In this document: positions 13,834 through 16,927 of the stretch, piece after piece
How positions within the stretch are numbered: position 1 is the stretch's first letter
Layout of the letters: the number at the start of each line of letters is the position of its first letter
Source of the DNA: an uncultured Kangiella sp.
Lineage (GTDB): Bacteria; Pseudomonadota; Gammaproteobacteria; Enterobacterales; DSM-103792
Direction of reading: 5' to 3'
DNA: 16,927 nt
NCBI GenBank assembly: GCA_946481205.1
Contig: CAMLNB010000063.1
Coordinates: 1-16,927, forward strand
Translations under genes and position numbers: made by a program
Notes under the pieces: generated by a model
Seen by the model: the letters and a program-made list of their open reading frames with translations, nothing else
What the model was told of the DNA's origin: nothing
Database searches by the model: none

Positions 13834-13869
13834 CTCCTCCCCCTGCCAGGGGGGAGGCCGGGAGGGGGG
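13834..13869 (+). repeat. Palindromic G/C-rich repeat, copy g
   Basis: CCTCCCCC (13836-13843) faces GGGGGGAGG (13849-13857) around a CTGCCAGG-type centre, followed by a tail ending in GGGAGGGGGG. It is 36 bases long, like copies b, c and d, but carries several substitutions. It ends 42 bases before the ybdD start. Confidence 0.75.
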
Positions 13870-13911
13870 CTTTTGACGCCCCATCTCGCAAATGAAACCA
13901 GGAGCCGATTC

Positions 13912-14118
13912 ATGCTCAGCATCACCAAAATCGGAAACCAACTGCACAACTGGCGCGAAGCACTCGACCGCCTGCTCGGTTTACCAAACTACGAGCGCTA
14001 CCTCGCGCATATGCAGCATGCGCATCCGGAACAAGCGCCGCAGTCGCGTCGGGCGTTTTACGATGAAGCGCAGCGCAGCCGTTACGAAAGCGGCGCGGAT
14101 CGGCCGCGGTGCTGCTGA
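13912..14118 (+). CDS. ybdD: YbdD/YjiX-family small protein, partner of CstA-type transporters
   Basis: The 68-residue protein has the family features: GLPNYERYLAHMQHAHPEQ in the middle, AFYDEAQRSRYESG, and the invariant end RPRCC (compare ...RYGGKGGARCC in E. coli YbdD). In E. coli the gene follows cstA, and members are needed for function of CstA/BtsT-type pyruvate transporters, though how they act is unclear. AGGAG at 13900-13904 supports ATG 13912. The upstream open extension to 13666 reads through repeat DNA and is not coding. The terminal Cys-Cys is a possible site of metal binding or modification. This protein and the next gene are nine bases apart. Confidence 0.92.
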   Translation: MLSITKIGNQLHNWREALDRLLGLPNYERYLAHMQHAHPEQAPQSRRAFYDEAQRSRYESGADRPRCC

Positions 14119-14127
14119 GCAACGGCG

Positions 14128-14403
14128 ATGCCGCTGTTCACCTTTGTGCTGGAGTTTGATGGTGGCACCTACCTGTCGCAGGTGACGGCGCCGTCTTCGC
14201 GCGCGGCACCGGCCATCTGGGCGCGCGCGCACATTCCCAACCCACTGCCCGGCTTCGGTCCGGCCTCGAACAAAAAGCTGGCGCAAGAACTCAGCGAAAG
14301 CGAGCCGGTGGCCATCGCCGGGTTGCACGCAACCTGGTGCATCAGCGCAACGGTGCGCGGCAAGCTGGCACTGGTACATTTTGTCCAGACCGACCCGGTT
14401 TGA
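14128..14403 (+). CDS. Hypothetical 91-residue protein
   Basis: I do not recognise this protein with certainty. It has no signal peptide or membrane segment. It alternates strand-like and loop segments: PLFTFVLEFDGGTYLSQVTA, the loop PNPLPGFGPASNKK, a helix KKLAQELSESEP, then AIAGLHATWCISATVRGKLA and LVHFVQTDPV. This looks like a small alpha/beta fold. It starts nine bases after the ybdD stop and shows normal GC-rich third positions, so it is probably a real gene cotranscribed with cstA and ybdD. The ribosome binding site is weak, suggesting translational coupling. A 108-base gap separates it from the cytochrome gene. Confidence 0.65.
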   Translation: MPLFTFVLEFDGGTYLSQVTAPSSRAAPAIWARAHIPNPLPGFGPASNKKLAQELSESEPVAIAGLHATWCISATVRGKLALVHFVQTDPV

Positions 14404-14511
14404 TCGCCATCAAGTTTCTTCTCATCACACGCGCGTCATCGCGGCACTTAAGCACCCGCTAATCTTCCATCGCCATGCTCTCGCTCATTGCAGGTGTTCA
14501 GGAGCAGGATG

Positions 14512-15132
14512 ATGGCCACGCGCATCAAAGTGTGGGATCTCGCGGTTCGGGTATTTCACTGGTCGTTGGTGGTGTTGTTCATCACCGCTTATCTCAGCGG
14601 CGAAGAAGAGCGCTCCTGGCACACCTATGTCGGCTATGCCATTGCCGGCCTGTTGGTTTTCCGTTTGGTCTGGGGTTTTGTTGGCGGCCGTTATGCCCGC
14701 TTCAAGGCGTTTCTGTATTCACCGGCAGAAACGCTCGCCTACATTCGCGACAGCTGGCACGGCCGCTCGCGGCATTACTTGAGCCACAACCCGCTCGGCG
14801 CCCTGATGGTGTTTGCCTTGTTGCTGTCGCTGAGCAGCACGGTGGTCAGCGGTTTGATGCTCAACGGCGATCTGGCAGCTCCGCAACTGGCAACCGCTTC
14901 TGACAATCATCGCTATGCCGCCCCACGTGGCGAACAGGAAGCTTTTGATGACGACGATGACGAGAACCCCCAACACGAATGGCTGGAAGAACTGCATGAG
15001 TTCTTTGCCAACCTGACGCTGTTGCTGATTGCGCTGCATGTGCTGGGCGTGGCCATGGCCAGCCGTTTCCACAAAGAGAAACTGGTGCCGGCGATGATCA
15101 CCGGTTGGAAAGATCAAACCCCGAATCGCTGA
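14512..15132 (+). CDS. Cytochrome b561-type di-heme membrane protein
   Basis: The 206-residue inner-membrane protein has four hydrophobic helices and the histidines expected to bind two b hemes: His16 (VFHW), His37 (WHTYVGY), His162 (LHEFFANL) and His176 (ALHVLGV). It belongs to the bacterial b561/NiFe-hydrogenase b-subunit family, which passes electrons between the quinone pool and a partner protein. No partner such as a c-type cytochrome or hydrogenase is visible nearby. Between helices three and four lies a hydrophilic stretch with DDDDDE at 146-151, which could dock a basic partner or bind a metal. AGGAG at 14500-14504 suits ATG 14512 better than ATG 14509, which differs by one Met. Confidence 0.9.
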   Translation: MATRIKVWDLAVRVFHWSLVVLFITAYLSGEEERSWHTYVGYAIAGLLVFRLVWGFVGGRYARFKAFLYSPAETLAYIRDSWHGRSRHYLSHNPLGALMVFALLLSLSSTVVSGLMLNGDLAAPQLATASDNHRYAAPRGEQEAFDDDDDENPQHEWLEELHEFFANLTLLLIALHVLGVAMASRFHKEKLVPAMITGWKDQTPNR

Positions 15133-15495
15133 AGCCTGAGCACGGGCGGCGTCTACCGTCCCGTGATGCCACACCCGTGCATCGGGTGTCGGACCACTGA
15201 CAGCAGTCATTCCTCCGCCTCAATCGATGCCTTCCGCTGCGCACGGTAACGCGCAGCGGGTTTCACTGACATACCGGCACACCGACTCCCTCATTTGCCA
15301 CCACGCGGTCAACGCCACCGCTCCGACCTGCTGCTGCGCACGATTGCCGGCCGCGCCGAATTGCCGTAAACGGAAACTGGCCGCAGAATGCAGCCATCGT
15401 GGCGCGCCCGTCACAGGCGCCCACCGCTGCCTACCCGACGCCGCACTGCCATCTCGGACCACTGATTCGGATCACAACAACAAGGCCAATTGCCA
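15133..15495. other. Intergenic region with three hairpins upstream of putP
   Basis: No gene is evident in these 363 bases. Three stem-loops can be seen. CACGGGCGG faces CCG-T-CCCGTG at 15141-15165. ACACCCG pairs with CGGGTGT at 15171-15189. CCGCTGCGC pairs with GCGCAGCGG at 15234-15259, a perfect 9-bp stem with an 8-base loop. None has a T tract. The first two probably help end the cytochrome transcript. The putP promoter should lie in the right half, but I could not identify it. Confidence 0.45.
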
Positions 15496-16927
15496 ATGGA
15501 CTTCACCAATCCAACCAGCATCACCTTCATCGTTTACATCCTTGCCATGATCGCCATCGGCTTTGCCGCCTGGCGCTACACCAACAACCTGTCCGATTAC
15601 ATTCTCGGCGGCCGCAGCCTCGGTTCGTTTGTCACCGCGATGAGCGCCGGCGCCTCGGACATGAGCGGCTGGTTGCTGATGGGTCTGCCCGGCGCCATCT
15701 TTGCCGCCGGCTTGTCGGAAAGCTGGATTGCCATTGGTCTCATCATCGGCGCCTGGTTCAACTGGTATATGGTCGCCGGCCGCCTGCGCGTGTACACCGA
15801 GATCACCCACAACGCACTGACCCTGCCCGATTACTTCAGCCACCGCTTTGAAGACCACAGCAAGATCCTGCGCGTGCTCGCGGCGGTGGTGATTCTGGTG
15901 TTCTTCACCATTTACTGCGCCTCCGGCATGGTCGCCGGTGCCCGCCTGTTCCAGGAAACCTTTGGTCTGTCATACGGCATCTCGCTGTGGGCCGGCGCTG
16001 CCGCCACCATCATTTACGTGTTCATCGGCGGTTTTCTCGCGGTGAGCTGGACCGACACCGTGCAAGCCACGCTGATGATCTTCGCGCTGCTGCTGGCGCC
16101 GATCATGGTGCTGGTGAATCTCGGCGGTTTTGATCAAGCCATCAGCACCATTCAAGCGGTCGATGTGAACTACACCGACTGGTTCCGCGGCACCACGTTT
16201 ATCGGCATTGTCTCGCTGATGGCCTGGGGCCTCGGCTACATGGGCCAGCCGCACATCCTCGCCCGCTTCATGGCCGCGGAAAATTACGCCACCATGAAAA
16301 ACGCCCGCCGCATCGGCATGACCTGGATGATCGTCTGCCTGTTCGGCGCCATGGCCGTCGGCTTCTTCGGCATCGCCTACTTTGCCGCGCATCCGGAACA
16401 AGCGGCACCGGTCACCGCGAACCGCGAAACGGTGTTCATCACGCTCGCGCAAGTGCTGTTCAATCCGTGGATCGCCGGCATTCTCTTGAGCGCCATTCTC
16501 GCCGCGGTGATGAGCACGCTCTCTTGCCAGCTGCTGGTCTGCTCGTCGGCACTGACCGAAGATTTCTACAAAGCCTTCTTGCGCCCGAACGCCTCGCAAA
16601 AAGAACTGGTCTGGTTCGGCCGCCTGATGGTGCTCGCCGTCGCTGTGCTCGCGATTGGCATTGCATCGAATCCGGAAAGCCGCGTGCTCGGCTTGGTCGG
16701 CTACGCCTGGGCCGGCTTTGGCGCCGCGTTCGGCCCTGTTGTGTTGTTCTCACTGCTCTGGCCACGCATGACCCGCAACGGCGCACTTGCCGGCATGCTG
16801 GTCGGCGCAGTCACCGTGATCGTTTGGCACAACGGCCAATGGTTCGGCTTGGCGCAGGGCGCAATCTTCGGCCTCTATGAAATGGTGCCGGGCTTTGCCT
16901 TGGCCTGTATCGCGATTGTGATTGGCA
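15496..16927 (+). CDS. putP: Sodium/proline symporter PutP (3' end outside window)
   Basis: This sodium:solute symporter imports proline with Na+ across the inner membrane. The visible 477 codons cover most of the protein (502 residues in E. coli), and the frame is open to the window edge. It follows E. coli PutP closely: YILGGRSLGSFVTAMSAGAS, then DMSGWLLMGLPG with the Na+-site Asp55 and Ser57 at the same numbers, NALTLPDYFSHRFED, FFTIYCASGMVAGARLF, FIGGFLAVSWTDTVQA, LGYMGQPHILARFMAAE, ILLSAILAAVMSTLSCQLLV and YAWAGFGAAFGPVVL. A few extra residues (around LAQGAIF) lie near the end compared with E. coli. The ribosome binding site is weak (AAGG about ten bases upstream of ATG). No putA is in view. 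Confidence 0.96.
   Translation, partial: MDFTNPTSITFIVYILAMIAIGFAAWRYTNNLSDYILGGRSLGSFVTAMSAGASDMSGWLLMGLPGAIFAAGLSESWIAIGLIIGAWFNWYMVAGRLRVYTEITHNALTLPDYFSHRFEDHSKILRVLAAVVILVFFTIYCASGMVAGARLFQETFGLSYGISLWAGAAATIIYVFIGGFLAVSWTDTVQATLMIFALLLAPIMVLVNLGGFDQAISTIQAVDVNYTDWFRGTTFIGIVSLMAWGLGYMGQPHILARFMAAENYATMKNARRIGMTWMIVCLFGAMAVGFFGIAYFAAHPEQAAPVTANRETVFITLAQVLFNPWIAGILLSAILAAVMSTLSCQLLVCSSALTEDFYKAFLRPNASQKELVWFGRLMVLAVAVLAIGIASNPESRVLGLVGYAWAGFGAAFGPVVLFSLLWPRMTRNGALAGMLVGAVTVIVWHNGQWFGLAQGAIFGLYEMVPGFALACIAIVIG

Noticed and set aside
13716..13869. CRISPR-like array downstream of cstA
   Set aside because: The units are inverted or degenerate copies with irregular spacing, not direct repeats with uniform spacers, and no cas gene is near.
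13640..13876. 78-codon frame after cstA
   Set aside because: It runs straight through hairpins and repeat copies, and its residues simply translate the repeats. It has no support as a gene.
15227..15550. 107-codon frame upstream of putP
   Set aside because: It crosses a perfect hairpin, overlaps the putP start in another frame and resembles no protein. The residues are low-complexity Cys/Arg/Pro typical of non-coding GC-rich DNA.
15970..16599. Minus-strand 209-codon frame at the right end
   Set aside because: It is antisense to conserved PutP sequence.

Overview
The window looks like chromosomal DNA of a moderately GC-rich gammaproteobacterium. The evidence is a two-subunit glycyl-tRNA synthetase (glyQ/glyS), a GmhB phosphatase of lipopolysaccharide heptose synthesis (so Gram-negative), a full-length Ada protein, a Tag glycosylase, a cstA-ybdD pair and a PutP closely similar to the E. 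coli proteins as I remember them. I cannot name genus or species. I saw no rRNA, tRNA, CRISPR array, prophage or classical insertion sequence.

Left block (1-3960, minus strand): glyQ, glyS and gmhB run leftwards, probably as one transcript from a TATAAT promoter just upstream of glyQ. The glyQ-glyS gap holds a 65-bp imperfect inverted repeat. The glyS-gmhB gap holds two copies, in opposite orientation, of a C/G-rich palindromic repeat that recurs across the window.

Middle block (4073-10845, plus strand): a VOC/glyoxalase-fold protein, two GFA-family zinc proteins separated by a strong stem-loop, and tag. A 600-bp stretch without a convincing gene follows. Then come a secreted cyanophycinase-like S51 peptidase with its own terminator, an FRG-domain protein coupled to a GNAT acetyltransferase, a YjbR/MmcQ protein and ada. 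Tag and Ada both repair alkylated DNA. The others look like ordinary accessory or housekeeping genes.

Repeat/nuclease unit (10964-11448): a DUF559 (Vsr-like) nuclease gene on the minus strand is bracketed by two inverted copies of the palindromic repeat. One of these copies is identical over 36 bases to the copy beside gmhB. The nuclease reading frame ends inside the hairpin of the other copy. Elsewhere the repeat occurs as gene-free head-to-head pairs (629-729 and 13796-13869). The layout resembles REP/REPIN elements and their RAYT transposases, but with a different enzyme family. This is the most interesting candidate in the window.

Right block (11580-16927, plus strand): cstA (pyruvate/peptide uptake), a cluster of hairpins and repeat copies, ybdD (the small partner of CstA-type transporters), an unrecognised 91-residue protein, a b561-type membrane cytochrome with an acidic loop, and putP (Na+/proline symporter), which runs off the right edge. 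Together these are carbon and amino-acid scavenging functions plus membrane electron transfer.
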